From: Bretschneidera sinensis
Taxonomy: Eukaryota > Streptophyta > Magnoliopsida > Brassicales > Akaniaceae
Assembly: GCA_023935145.1 (NCBI GenBank)
Contig: CM043699.1
Location: forward strand, 131,696,536 to 131,760,535
DNA: 64,000 nucleotides
Direction: 5' to 3'
Shown here piece after piece: positions 49,980 to 62,783 of the stretch (positions are counted from its first letter, which is position 1; every line of letters starts with the position of its first letter). The notes beneath the pieces were generated by a model. It saw only the letters and a list, made by a program, of their open reading frames with translations, had not been told where the DNA came from and searched no databases. A program made the position numbers and the translations under genes.

Positions 49980-49984
49980 GTAGT

Positions 49985-50580
49985 CATCGCCTCCCCCGGA
50001 ACTATATTTAAGCACCTCTATCCACCCAATAGCATAACGACACGTGGACATTCCTCAATCAATAGTACAACAATATGTGGATAGTCCTCAACCAATAGCA
50101 CAGCAACACGTGGATATTTCTTACCCAACAATACAACGACACGTGGGCCATTCTGGCCCAACAGCATAGTGACACATGGAGAAAGCTGTGGGTAGTCATC
50201 GCCTCCCCCAGACTCCCCCACACAGACATGTAGCATGATACAGGGATTACAGTTGTCCCTGGACATACGACTAGACCTTCTGACAGAGGAGTAGGATCTC
50301 CGAGATTGCCTCATCCTTACCATGTGGGCAACCTCACCCCCAAAACGCTATAAAAGGTCCAAGGTACGCAAATCCAGTATAGTCTACAATCGCAATTTCA
50401 TTACTAAAAACGTCAAGCATCTTCATTTCTCTAAAAACTTGCACTTACGAAAGAATCGGAGTATCCTCAGAGGCATCACCCCTCCTCTCCTCCGATGACT
50501 CCCTAGCTCATCCCGTTTTCTTTGTGCATGCTCTCCTTTTGAGCACCGACCTTCAGCTCAGCAACACATTTTAGGCATCA
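49985..50580 (+). repeat. Tat-like LTR, second part
   Basis: The text rejoins 47836 as GTAGT-CATCGCCTCCCCC. A second set of the 33-bp CACGTGG subrepeats follows and ends with another GTAGTCATCGCCTCCCCC at 50194, so the block of about 200 bp is duplicated in the LTR. A TATA box, TATAAAAG, lies at 50349-50356. The LTR ends TTAGGCATCA. Confidence 0.65.
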
Positions 50581-50586
50581 ATAGAT

Positions 50587-50604
50587 TGGTGCCGTCCGTG
50601 GGAA
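50587..50604 (+). other. Primer-binding site of Tat-like element
   Basis: TGGTGCCGTCCGTGGGAA follows the LTR by six bases. It resembles the TGGCGCCGTCTGTGGGAA site of Tat-type gypsy elements. A polypurine tract before and a primer site after the same LTR imply tandem or recombined elements sharing one LTR. Confidence 0.6.
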
Positions 50605-52142
50605 ATCACCATCTCTTGCTAACAGTAAAACCGAAGAAGTCTAGAGAACTCATCTGTTGCCATACCACTCAGGAATACCACAAAGAACGCCGACAATAGA
50701 TTAACCTAAATAACTAATTGCTAACTCATATGTTATAAAAGAATTTAGATCAAAATGAGTTAGAATAACAGTAAAATACCTATAGGTTATAAAACAGATA
50801 AAAAAAATAAATTTACCTCAAGAGCAAACCTCCAAACTCTTAAAAATAAAAAATAAAAAAAGAGTTTTCATATCAAACCGAAAAAGAAAAAAAAGGTCTT
50901 CGGACCAATGAAGCCGTGACTAACGGTGATAACCTTAACACACCGTGACAATGAGATCCTAATTTATCTCACATGAAAGACGACTCAAAGCAATTTGCGC
51001 TGACAGATTGACTAAAAAAATTTATATTCTAAAAATTCTCTTCAATAGACCAAACTCCACTTTCTGCGTGTTGACAAACAATAAATGCGAGAGGTCAAGA
51101 GGACAAATATGTTATGGGGATAGAGGAAAAATATAAATAAAACAAGAAAATATTTATCATAAAAAGTATTTTTGTGAATAAATACAGAATTGCAGCTGTT
51201 GTTTACTCTTACTTGACTGTTATTTTCCTCTAGCAAAGGCTGCTTCGCTAACCAAAGTGAAACAAGCCGATTTAAGTATTGTTCGAAAATTTACGTAATG
51301 ATTTTTATTAGTAATAAACAAAAATTAATTCAAATATTTTTAATAAACTATCTATAAAATGAATAAAAAAACTAAAAATATATTTTAAGTTTGAAAATTG
51401 AATAAATTATGTTTGAAAAACAATTTTTATTATTATTTTATTAAAAATTATTTTAAAAAATCATAAACCGAAACTATTACTAAATCAAATAATATCTTAT
51501 TAAGAAAAGCCATCAGTCATGATTTCGTGTTAGTTTCTTTCTTTGTAATAGTTTACATATATTGGCATCAAATAAGTAATGGATTCAATTAATTAACCAT
51601 ATGATGAATTTTGATATTTTAGTTTTAATGTAAAATTAATTAATTAAAAAAAAGCTCGAGTACTACTTTGATGACCTGCATGGTCATAAACTGGCTACCG
51701 CTACCAACCTTGGCGGCTTTAGTACTACTACTACACGATAAATAACTTGCTTTTCATCTTTCTATTAATGCATTATATGTGGGCAAACAACGAAAATGCA
51801 AAAAAAAAAATGTAATAAACATTTTACTTGAGGATAAGATTATAAGATCAAGAGATTCAATGATGTTATAATGGAATTAAATTGAAAATGTATTATTTTA
51901 CTTGAAAAATATAACAATGTTATTTTTTAGTAAAACATTAAAAATTATTTTTTTATTTTGGTTGTGATTATTTTATATTTTTTTTAAAAAAAAATATTTA
52001 CATAAAAAATTAGTATATGTTGATTTCGAAAATTTGTCAGGTAGCACACAAAAAGAGAAGAAACCCTTAGGAGTAGTCGAAGGAGAAGAAACTCTAATAA
52101 GATAATGAGAGTCACATTTATATAGTGTTTAGAAGTAGAGTC
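50605..52142. other. Non-coding region between Tat-like remnant and element F
   Basis: The first 100 bases are probably Tat-like leader. The rest is AT-rich, with no gene and no trace of the missing end of ACC oxidase exon 4. Bases 52050-52142 join, across element F, to 58745 onward. Confidence 0.55.
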
Positions 52143-52490
52143 TATAACCAATCAATTTATGGTCCATGTTCAACCTTTGGCTGCCTCAACCTTTTGGCTA
52201 CCCATTGATTGTGGTAACAAATGTATGGAATACAAATGGACGTTCTTGATGGGAGAACAAGTATAAATACAGGTTTGGTCCCTAGACTCGGGACTACTCA
52301 TTTTTTTTTTCATACACCATCAAATTGGAGAGTTCTGAGAGTCTAGAAGAACCAATACCGAGAAAATAGCAGATTGTATAAGTGAAAAGCTTTAATGGTC
52401 GGAGGTATGTTTACGGTCATTTTAATTCCGCATTTGATCTATATACTATTTAAATTGTTTAGGATGTTTAGATTATATTTAAGTTTTACA
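52143..52490 (+). repeat. 5' LTR of element F
   Basis: This is 348 bp, starting TATAACC (the TG mutated to TA) and ending AAGTTTTACA. Confidence 0.92.
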
Positions 52491-52491
52491 T

Positions 52492-52503
52492 TTGGTATCA
52501 AAA
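52492..52503 (+). other. Primer-binding site of element F
   Basis: TTGGTATCAAAA follows the LTR by one base. It is the initiator-methionine tRNA site TTGGTATCAGAG with one G to A change. Confidence 0.75.
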
Positions 52504-53989
52504 CATTGTTTGCATCTGCCTTGAAGTATTAAGCAATCTGTAAAACTTTTGATTTATACCCGAAAAATAATTTGATTTCAAAGTTTGTTTTTTGAGAATT
52601 TTTTGATGGAAAATAATGTTAGAAATCATTAGGAAATTTGATTTCTAGTATTTCTGAGTTTTAAAATCTTGCCTTGGTATCCTGGAAGCCAAGATTTAGT
52701 TGGGTTTTGAAAACGGGTCAAAAACGACTCGACTGAAGGTTGAAGACAATTAGTTTAGGAAAATATCTTGCAGTTTCCGAATTCGGTAATTTTTCAGAAA
52801 TATAATATATATATATATTTGGAAGTTCAGATTTTGACCTAATTTTATGGATTTTCACAATTTTGCATATGATTTTTAATTATTTGCAAAAATAATATTA
52901 ATGAACCCCTCGGGGTAGCCTAATGGTAAGGGCAAATTTGGGACTATGTGGTAGGCATACAATCTTGGTTTGATTCCCCTTGGGATCAAAGTTTTGATTA
53001 AATGCTCATATTTAGCATGATTTTTTGTTTTTCAGTTCATGCTTTTAGAATGAGTTTATTTTATGCAATGAATTAAATTAAATGCATAATATTATGTTTA
53101 ATTATGCAATTTATGTTTTATTTATGAGAATTTTATTTACATATGATAACATATTATTAAGTTTAGATATTATTAGATTATGTAAACTTAGATTATTCTC
53201 ATAAAACTTAATTTGTGCATAACACATTAAGGTTCATAATATATTAGCATGAACAATTAGGTTAAAAATTATGAATAATTCATAAACAATTTGTAGTTGG
53301 TATAAGACAACATGATCTAGGACAATGTTCTGTCTAAAGATTCTGGTTTTTAATGAGGCTTTGTCCCGACCAATTATCTTGGGAGCACTCTTAGTGATTG
53401 CCTATTATGTTACTGCGTAATTTTTTTTAGGCATTAATTAGAGCCTAAAATATAGTAAATATAAATGTCTAGTGAACCATATAATTTTAAATATTTAAAG
53501 AGTAGCCACAACATCTTTAATTATATAAAAATTATATATTAAGTGGATTAGGATCACATAATGGACATTAATTGTAATTAATTATATAAATATAATGATT
53601 TTACCTCACAGGGATTTTATTATGTTTATATAATTAATTAAGATAATATATTAAAATTAGTTTTTCTTAATTTACCCATAGGAGTAAGGAAGAATTAATT
53701 TAATAGTTTTATCATAAAGTTTAAAGATAGAAAAACATCAAACTGTAATCATAATATACATTATGAATTTAGTAAAAATAGTTTGATAAAATCTATCATA
53801 AAGTATAAATAATCTTATTGAATTAAAAATTTAGCCCACATGTAATTTTTAATGAAATTATATTCAATTTCAGCGTATTTTTACATTGGTAAAACATGCA
53901 ATTTAGAAAATTATACCTCAAATCTTGACATAAGCTTTTGGACTTTATGCAGTTACTCAACCCACTAGTTTTTCTGATATCCGTTGTGA
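52504..53989 (+). other. Element F leader, long and non-coding
   Basis: About 1.5 kb lies before gag, with no reading frame of note. It is AT-rich and contains the tRNA-like segment at 52904-52988. Confidence 0.6.
52904..52988 (+). repeat. tRNA-derived SINE-like segment
   Basis: It has a pol III box A, TAGCCTAATGG (52916-52926), and box B, GGTTTGATTCC (52967-52977), in tRNA-like spacing. It is flanked by CCCCTCGGGG before and by CCCCTTGGGATC after. It is not a foldable functional tRNA. It may be the head of a SINE inserted in F, or tRNA-like sequence native to this family's leader. I did not find clear target duplications or a tail. Confidence 0.45.
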
Positions 53990-54710
53990 CATACCCGAAC
54001 TTAAGGGATATAACTATAAGATATGGAAGGAGAGGATTCTCCTCCATCTAGGGTGAATGGACATAGATTATGCTATTAGAAAGGACAAACCACCTGCAAT
54101 CGCCGATAATAGCACTATAGCTGTGGTCACACTATATGAGCGATGGGAGCGATCCAACCGGCTTAGTGTGATATTTATCAAGACTAAGATAACTGCTGGT
54201 ATACGTGGTTCTGTCGACCAGCATAAGAAAGTCCATGATTTCCTGAAAGCCATTGATGATCAATTCGTCACATTAGAAAAGATATTGGCAAGCACTCTGA
54301 TAATGAAATTATCATCCCTCAGACTCACCAGTGTAAAAGGTGTGCGCAAGCACATAATGCAAATATGTGACATTGCAACTCAACTTCAGAAACTCGAGGT
54401 TGATATGTCAGAGTCCTTCCTGGTGCACTACATTCTGAACACCCTTCCAACTCAATACGGGCCTTTCAAAATCTCGTACAACACACATAAAGACAAATGG
54501 TCAATTAATGAATTAATGACCATGTGTGTTCAAGAAGAAGAGAGACTTGTGATGAAACTGCATGAGAGTGCAATGCTGGTTACTACCCGTGGGAAGGACA
54601 AAGCTAAACTTATCAAATCTTAAGCCAATCATAAAGTTAATAGGGGAAAGGTAAAATACCACATCAAGCTGATATCAAGAAGGAAGAAAAGAGTTCCTTT
54701 TGTAAAAAAA
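53990..54710 (+). pseudogene. Element F gag
   Basis: The frame recognisable before 54054 reads PELKGYNYKIWKERILLHLG, then TGA where Trp is expected, then MDIDYAIRKD from 54057 and onward to a stop at 54621. The middle has LEKILASTLIMKLSSLR and HYILNTLPTQYGPFKISYN, standard for copia gag of the UBN2 type. The zinc knuckle follows at about 54690 as SSFCKKKGHMKKEC, with the first Cys replaced by Ser. Gag would package the element RNA. Confidence 0.82.
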
Positions 54711-54719
54711 AAAGGACAC

Positions 54720-57700
54720 ATGAAGAAGGAATGCATCAAATTCCAAAAATGGCTTGAGAAGAAAGGTAATCCAACCTCATTTGTTTGTTATGAATCTAAT
54801 ATGGTTAATGTTAATATTAACACCTGGTGGATTGATTCTGGATCTACAATCCATATTACAAACTCCTTGCAGGGTATGCAAAACCTAAGGAAGCCACTGG
54901 AAAGTGAGCAAAGCATCTTATCAGGCAACAAGATGGGCTCACATGTGGAGGCGATTGGAATTTGCATTTTAACTTTAAGTAATGGCTTTATTTTAAAATT
55001 AGAAATGATATTTTATGTACCAAGTTTCTCACGAAACTTGATTTCTATTTTCGGACTTGTACCATTTGGATATTCCTTTAATTTTCAAGACACATCTTTC
55101 AGTTTATTTTATAAAACTGATTGTGTTGGGAATGGTATTTTGTCCGATGGTCTTTATCATCTTTATTTACAAAATGATGCCACTTATAGTTCAATGCATG
55201 TTCAAACCGGCATTAAAGATGTAACGTTAACGAGGACTCCTCTATGTTATGGCACCGAAGATTAGGACATATCTCCATAGAAAGAATTAAAAGATTTGTG
55301 AATGAAGGGGTACTTAGTACTCTAGATTATACTGATTTTGAGACTTGTGTGGACTGTATTAAGGAAAAACATACCAACAAGTCCAAGAAATGTGCTAATA
55401 AGAGTTCGGACATATTAGAAATCATTCATACTGATATATGTTGTCCTGACATGGACGCACATGGTCAAAAATATTTCGTCACTTTTATCGATAATTACTC
55501 ACGATATATGTATATCTATTTGCTTCATAAGAAAAATGAAGCATTGGATGCCTTCAAAGTCTTTAAGGCTAAAGTTGAGAACCAATGCGAAAAATAAATA
55601 CAAATTGTGAGATTCGATAGAGGTAGAGAATATTATGGTAGATATACAGAAAGTGGACAAACACCTGGTCTTTTTGCCAAGTTTCTTCAAGAATATGGGA
55701 TTGTTGCCCAATACACTATGCCTGGTTCCCCAAACCAGAATAGTGTTGTAGAAAGAAGAAACCGAACATTGATGGACATGGTGCGGAGTATGCTTAGCAA
55801 CTCCAACCTTCCTACATCCTTGTGGACTGAAGCACTAAAGACGGCTGCGTATATATTAAACCGAGTTCCAACAAAGGTTGTTCCCAAGACACCATTTGAA
55901 TTATGGAAAGGTTGGAAACCGAGTTTACGACATATGCGCGTTTGGGGATGTCCGTCTAAGTTAAGGTTTTATAACCCACAAGAGAAGAAATTGGATCCGA
56001 GGACCATTAGTGGGTATTTTGTTAGATATGACGAAAGGTCCAAGGGTTACAGGTTTTATTTTCCAACTTATACTACTAGGATTGTGGAATCAAGAAACAT
56101 TAAGTTTCTAGAGAATGACATGATCAGTGGGAGGGATTGGTTCAGGAACTTAGTTCCTTCAAATGATCATACAGAACCTGCACATGATCATACAGAATCT
56201 CAACCTTCATCAAATGATAGATTGGTTATAGTTCATAGCACGCTTCAAGTACAAGCTTGTGTTGACCAATCGATCATTGAGGTTCCACAAGCTGCTGACA
56301 ACATTCTAATAGATAAAGCAGTTCAGGAAATACTCCAAGCTCTTGAACAACCAGTTGAACCACAAGCTCCCCTGGAAGACATTGGTACAACATTAAGAAA
56401 ATCCACTAGAGATAGGAGATCAGCAATTCTTAATGACTATATTGTGTATCTACAAAAATTTGACTATAATTTTGGAGCCGAAAATGATCCTGAACCTTTT
56501 CACAGGCCATGAGTTGCAAAGGGTCAACCTTGTGGCACGATGCCATGAAGGAAGAGATGAATTCCATGAAAAGCAACAGAGTCTGGGATCTTATAGAGTT
56601 GCCTAATGGGCAAAGGCCATTGGTTGCAAATAGGTCTTTAAGACCAAGAAAGATTCATCAGGCAACATTGAGAGATACAAAGCGAGACTCGTTGCTAAGA
56701 GATTTACTCAAAAAGAAGGAATCGATTACATAGAGACTTTCTCTCTTGTATCTAGGAAAGATTCTCTTCATACTATTTTGGTATTAGTTGCTCATTTTGA
56801 CCTTGAGCTGCAACAAATGGATGTGAAAACCGCATTTCTTAATGGAGATCTGAAGGAGGAGGTTTATATGAAACAACCTGAAGGTTTCTCCTCTAATGAT
56901 GGTGAGCATTTGGTTTGCAAGCTTAAGAAATCTATATACGGTTTAAAACAAGCCTCCCATCAATGGTATTTTAAATTCCATGAAGTAATTTCTTCATTTA
57001 GTTTTGTTGAAAACCCCATGGATCAATGTATATACCAGAAGGTCAGTGGGAGTAAAATTTGTTTTCTTATTTTATATGTGGATGATATTTTACTTGCAAC
57101 CAATGATAAGAGCTTGCTGCATGAGGTGAAACAATTTCTCTCTAAAAATTTTGATGCGAAAGATATGGGCGAGGCATCTTATGTCATTGGCATTAAGATC
57201 TATAGAGATAGACCTTGAGGTATTTTAGGTCTATCACAAGAAACCTATATCAACAAAGTTTTAGAGAGATTTCGGATGATAGATTGTTCACCAAGTGTAG
57301 CACCCATTGTGAAAGGTGATAGGTTCAATTTGAACCAATGCCTGGAGAATTATTTTGAGAGAGAATCCATGAAGAACATTCCATATGCTTCTACAATCGG
57401 AAGCCTTATGTATGCTCAGGTCTACACTAGACCTGACATTGCATTTGCTGTAGGGATGCTAGGGCGATATCAGAGTAACCCAGGTATAGACCACTGGAGA
57501 GCTGCAAAGAAATTAATGAGGTATCTTCAAGGAACTAAAGACTACAAGCTTATATATAGACAGAAAGAAAATTTGGATGTGATTGAATACTCTGATTCAG
57601 ACTTTGCTGGCTGTGTTGATTCACGTAAATCAACATTAGGGTACATTTTTCTGATGGCCGGTGGAGCTGTTTCTTGGAGAAGTGTCAAGTAAACATTGAC

Positions 57701-58061
57701 TGCTACTTCTACTTCTACTATGGAAGTCGAGTTCGTCTCCTGTTTTGAGGCTACTTCACATGGTGTATGACTTAGGAGTTTCATTTCTGGACTTAGAGTA
57801 ATGGATTCTATATCTAAGCCATTGAAAATTTTCTACAACAATTCAGTTGTTGTCTTTATAGCTAAGAACAATAAAAGTGGAAGTCGAAGTAAACACATCG
57901 ACATTAAGTATTTAGCCATAAGAGAACGTGTAAAAGAAAAGAAAGTGGTCATTGAACACATTAGCACTGAATTGATGATCGCTGATCCTTTGACTAAGGG
58001 CATGCCACCTCTGAAATTCAAGGATCATGTAGAGAAAATGAGACTTGGTTCCATTTTGTAA
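54720..58061 (+). pseudogene. Element F pol (protease-integrase-RT-RNase H)
   Basis: The protease has WWIDSGSTIHI (about 54826-54858). A frameshift near 55250 leads to integrase: LWHRRLGHIS, CVDCIKEKH, then a TAA at 55595, then [10 protein letters not shown] and [11 protein letters not shown] (55607-56512). The D-D-E residues are present. Another frameshift near 56510 starts RT (STLWHDAMKEEM), which is broken near 56700. The main RT part (56778-57218) has LQQMDVKTAFLNG and YVDDILLA. A stop at 57216 is followed by RNase H (57276-57692, YSDSDFAGC) and, after another stop, the tail (57801-58061, ADPLTKGMPP). There are about six disabling changes, but every domain is present. Confidence 0.9.
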
Positions 58062-58346
58062 GTGTATACATACAGTTTATTAATGAAACTCTTATATATT
58101 TTGATGTTTTCTCATATTCATGTGCACCTTAATTTCTTTGAGAAAATTCATCTGTATAGGACCAAGAATAAACATAGGGTTTATTCATTAAGAAATGTTG
58201 CCACATGAAGAATAATACTTGAGGAACTAAATGCATCGTAATACATGGAAGGTAATACTCACTCTTAGAAGACTTATCGCCAATGATTCATGTATTTACT
58301 TCTTAAAATATAATCAATGGGATTAAGTTAGGATAAACGTATGGAC

Positions 58347-58358
58347 CAAGTGGGAGAA
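58347..58358 (+). other. Polypurine tract of element F
   Basis: CAAGTGGGAGAA lies just before the TGTAACC end of the right LTR, the usual copia form. Confidence 0.8.
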
Positions 58359-58744
58359 TGTAACCAATCCATTTATGGTCCATGTTCAACCTTTGGCTGC
58401 CTCAACCTTTTTGCTGCCCATGAACCTTTTGGTTGCCTCAACCTTTTGGCTACCCATTGATTGTGGTAACAAATGTATGGAATACGAATGGACGTTCTTG
58501 ATGGGAGAACAAGTATAAATACAGGTTTGGTCCCTAGACTTGGGACTACTCATTTTTTTCTTCTTTCATACACCATCATTGGAGAGTTTTAAGAGTCTAG
58601 AAGAACCAATATCGAGAGAATAGCAGATTGTGTAAGTAAAAAGCTTTAATGGCCGGAGGTATGTTTACGGTCTTTTCAATTCGGCATTTGATCTATATGC
58701 TATTTAAATTGTTTAGCACGTTTAGATTATATTTAAGTTTTACA
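58359..58744 (+). repeat. 3' LTR of element F
   Basis: This is 386 bp, from TGTAACC to AAGTTTTACA. It is 38 bp longer than the left LTR because GCCTCAACCTTTTGG and its surroundings are duplicated at about 58396-58450. Confidence 0.92.
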
Positions 58745-58935
58745 GAGTCTATTTAGGAAAATAATTAATGTTGAGTGTTATAGTAGAATTAGGACTCTCA
58801 TAAACTGAAGTGTCCTAATAAAATTAGAGCTCCACATACTAGAATGTCTTGGTAGAATTAAGGTTTTCATAGGCTAGAATAACATTAGTACCCCTGTATA
58901 AGTGTAAGAGATTTATTTACTAGATTTGCTTATTG
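58745..58935. other. Spacer between element F and duplication copy 2
   Basis: No gene. It continues the pre-insertion sequence seen at 52050-52142. If copy 1 was the same before element A arrived, a match to this stretch should lie just left of the window. Confidence 0.5.
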
Positions 58936-61900
58936 GTAGGTCGATCTCAAGATGACACATATCATAATGTGATTGGATGAGGAAAATTACTGTATATGAG
59001 AAATATTTTTCTCGTACGTCATTTACAAGTCCTTATGTTTGGTCAAAGACTACAAAACAAAGTTATTCTGAATAATATAGCCAGGTTTGAACGTTTACTT
59101 TTACTAATAAAAATTGACTAATTGTGTGATTTATGTCTATGTCAGAGACTTTCTATAAGACATTGTTTTAAATCACGTTTTAATTTATACTCATCAAAAT
59201 TAATTACACAAGGTAATTAGAAGAAAAAACAATAACATTACACCCACTTTTTAAAGTTCTTTCATCTCTTTCTCTTTACACGAATTCAACACTCAGAAAA
59301 TTACATCAGTTGTCTTTAAAGCTAGTATTATTTATCAATAAAACTGTTTTAAAAATTAAAAATATATATAAAAAATTCGATCATGATTTCATTTTTACAA
59401 ATAGAAAGATAAATATGATATATCATGAAAAAAAAAATAACATTTTTTTTAGTATGAAAAATTTATTGTTTGTGTTTTTACCATCAAAATTATTATAAAA
59501 AAATAGAAAGTGAATGGATAATTTACCAAAAAAATGTTAAATGACCTCCAAATTATTTTTAAGTTTTCTTATAATCCTATTTTAATGCATTCAATTATAT
59601 TAAAGTGAAAAAAATTAACATTAAATTGATTAAAATAATAATATCATACAACTAATTAAAATTTTTAAGATTTTTGATATCAAATTCTTAGTTTGAATAC
59701 TTAAATGCAATGATCTCCTGTGCCTTCATTGAATAGAGTATATATGAACACACTCAAAAGAACTTTATCAGACTCATGTTGTCCCATACGCAATATGTTG
59801 GTGCATGTGAGCACTGTATAAAGAGGTACACTCAAAGGCTTAGGTTGGATAGGAATAGGAGCCAATTACATAAAAATTCATCATATTTGGTAAGCCAATT
59901 ATACAACCCATGTGCAATAGCCATGGTTCCCCAAAAGTAGTTTTGTTTTGTCCAAATTTGATTTAAATTGCTTCAAAAGAATCTAAGCCGACCAATTGTT
60001 ATTTGCTCCACTGCATTGCATCTATTAATTTATTATATTTTTTCTAAAAAAGAAATCAATAAAAAAAAAACACTTCGATCTCTCTATTTTAATAATTACT
60101 ACTCTACTACTTTATATAGGTTTTGAAAGGAACCTAACTAAAGAGCCTTTATAGAGATTAACTGTCTATATTAGTGATTAATTAAATTGCATAATGCTAG
60201 ATAAAAATAAAATAAAAGTAAAACTAAATAATAGTATAGTTATTTATACTATTAATAAAGTCAAAACTTTCGTTTAGTTTCCACTTTTTAAAATATAAAT
60301 CAAATATATTTAAATACGGTTATATATGTAACTCAATTGACTTCAACTCTCCACGTTTTTTTCCTATGTTTTTCTCTCCCACTATCACACTTAGACTTAA
60401 CTTCTCCACTCCTTATCTTCACCCCATGATGATTTTCTCTATTCCTCTTTATCTTTTTTATGATTCTAACCAGATTGTTTTTCACAGGTTTAGTTTTCTA
60501 ATAGAAAATATGTGATTATTATGTTTGTCATGCTTACAAATAAAAAATTATTATTAATATATTATTTTATCATATAAAATAACACACTAAAAGCATGCTT
60601 TGAGATTATAATATAAATAAATGACTTAAAAGGAAAGGTTTAAAAAAAGGAATTTGGTGTTTGGTTAAGATATGGAAAAGTGGGAGAGCAAAAAGAATGA
60701 TAAAAACAAATTGTGATTAATTTATACATGTAAAAGAAAAAAAAAACGATTATCTCATTTTTCTCTCTTCTTTCACTTTTCGATATGTTAAAATGATAGA
60801 AAAGTATTTCATACTCACCTATTTTTTTTCTTACCTATTTTTCTTTATACCAATCATAAACTAAAGTAAATAAATTTCAGCATCCCCTTTGGTTTGGTAC
60901 AAGAAATGCAATAGGAATAACATAAAACTAAAATGCTATAAAAATTGAAGTTTGAGGGGATTAGGGAAGAGATGTCAGTGTTTTTATTAATAAAATATAT
61001 TGTTTCATGATCAATGAAAATGAACAAGATTATCAAATTTAAATTGGTATATCGATATTTTTTGGTTAGGCATAACACAATACATTTTATCAATAAAATA
61101 TCATTATCTCATTCACCCTCTCTATCTCAAGTTTCATTTTTAGCAATTCTATTTTTTTTCGGAAACCAAACATTATTTTTGTACCTAACCCTTCAATTAA
61201 ATATCTCAAACAGAATCGAAGATTATCTAAAATTAAGGTTGAGATTTCGTATAAATTGACAAACAACTAACTATTAAGTTGTAAAAATAATATGTATGAA
61301 TCACTCGACCTTTATCACAAAGTTATCGGTACCTAAAATTTGTTTGAATCACATAAAAATTTACAAAGTTAAAAAATATAAAAAAAAAATCAATTTTCAT
61401 AAATAATATCAAACGAATACATAAAATTAAAAAAAAAAGATAAAAAAATTTGTGCTCAACAACTAGAAGCGGTGAATTTAGTGATGAAAGCTTTTGTTGC
61501 ATTAACCAAATGTGGCTTTATAAAAGAAATCAAATTAACAGTGTTTAATATTAATTTTCTTTTTGTTTAATTATATATTATTATTAGGGTGTTTAATATT
61601 AATCTTTAATCAATCAAGTTGAAATGCATGCACAAACCAGCATTTAGTACTTCTGAATAAATTAAGGCAAAAGGGTTTAGGGGGTTGGAGGTAATTACAT
61701 TACGCAGAGACAGGCAGGATGATATATATGGTTGGAAGTGGAGGGGCAACATTCTACGGTTGCCATGCATTATTTCGCAGCCACATGCACAAGCAACATA
61801 AAAAATTTAATTTCCAATATTTAAAAGTTTGTGAATATCTATATCTATACTTGCTATTAATAAAGTCATAATTTTTGTTTGGTGTTTACTTTTCAAAATA

Positions 61901-62119
61901 TATCTTAAACTCCTACTTAAATATATAAATAAAATATTTAAATAAAGTTATATATGTAACTTAATTGACTCCAACTCTTCACATATTTCTCATTTGTTTT
62001 TCTCTCTCACTATCCCACTCGAACTTAATTTTTCTACTTTCCTTATCTCTTTTATCTTCAACTCATGTTGATTTTCTATATTTGGCATGCTTTTAGGTAA
62101 GAAAATATATAATTGTTAG
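58936..62119. repeat. Segmental duplication copy 2, left part (non-coding)
   Basis: It matches 29913-33536 in order, starting with the same GTAGGTC word. It has a Helitron-like repeat at about 60237-60600 that is partly deleted in copy 1. The second Helitron-like start is at 61838. AT-rich, with no gene seen. Confidence 0.8.
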
Positions 62120-62753
62120 TATTAGAAAAATGAGAGTAAATGGTTATTTGAAAACCCAAAAGGCATTAGTTTAAATCAAATGGTTTTGATTTAAATAGAA
62201 AAGGTGTGAGATTAAATCAAAAGGCATCAGATTAAATCAAAGATTGTGATTTAAACATAAAAGGGGTGAGATTTAATAATTGATTTTTAAACAGACACAA
62301 TCTGGTCCGTTAAAAACTAACAGACATGATCGTAAAACTCTCATTAAATCTGGAAAAATAATGCCTTTCCAACTGGAAAACATGACTTTCCAGAACCATT
62401 TGAAGAGGTGCTTCTGCACCTATAAATATCCATCACTTCCCACTTTATAATACAATTCTTTTTTTTCGTTATTTCTTTTTTCTTTCTTATCTATTTTCTC
62501 TCAAAACACTGCCATAATATTTCAGTATTTCAAAGCATGATTAAATCGAAAGTTCTTCAGATTTTAATGTCTACAGACTTCAAGTTTGAGACTTGGTTGT
62601 ATCCTAGAGGACTATTAGTCTGTAACCCATAGCAAACTTGTTTATACAAGTGGGGATGAATAAAGCCTTAAAGACAGTGTTTACTACTCTAAGTCTTGAT
62701 TTTCATATTTTGTTCCAGTTCATAAAAAAAAAAAAAAAAAAAAAACTACAATA
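62120..62753 (+). repeat. 5' LTR of element E' (copy of E)
   Basis: It matches 33537-34162, with a longer A-run near 62727-62745. The flank is GTTAG, nearer to the expected target duplication than in E. Confidence 0.8.
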
Positions 62754-62783
62754 ATTTTAAGTCTTTATTTCTGTCCAACAAAA

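Larger units (their letters stand above)
52143..58744 (+). mobile_element. Ty1/copia element F, near complete
   Basis: The LTRs 52143-52490 and 58359-58744 are flanked by exact GAGTC (52138-52142 and 58745-58749). In order there is a primer site, a long leader, gag, protease, integrase, RT, RNase H and a polypurine tract, all on the plus strand. Stops and frameshifts prevent translation. The order integrase then RT makes it Ty1/copia. Confidence 0.93.

Noticed and set aside
50605..52142. Missing C-terminus of ACC oxidase
   Set aside because: I looked for the expected RMS..FYNPG region and its downstream acidic tail on both strands and saw no match.
52904..52988. Functional tRNA gene
   Set aside because: The A and B boxes are present, but I cannot fold a full cloverleaf with an acceptor stem and anticodon loop. 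It also lies inside a retroelement leader.
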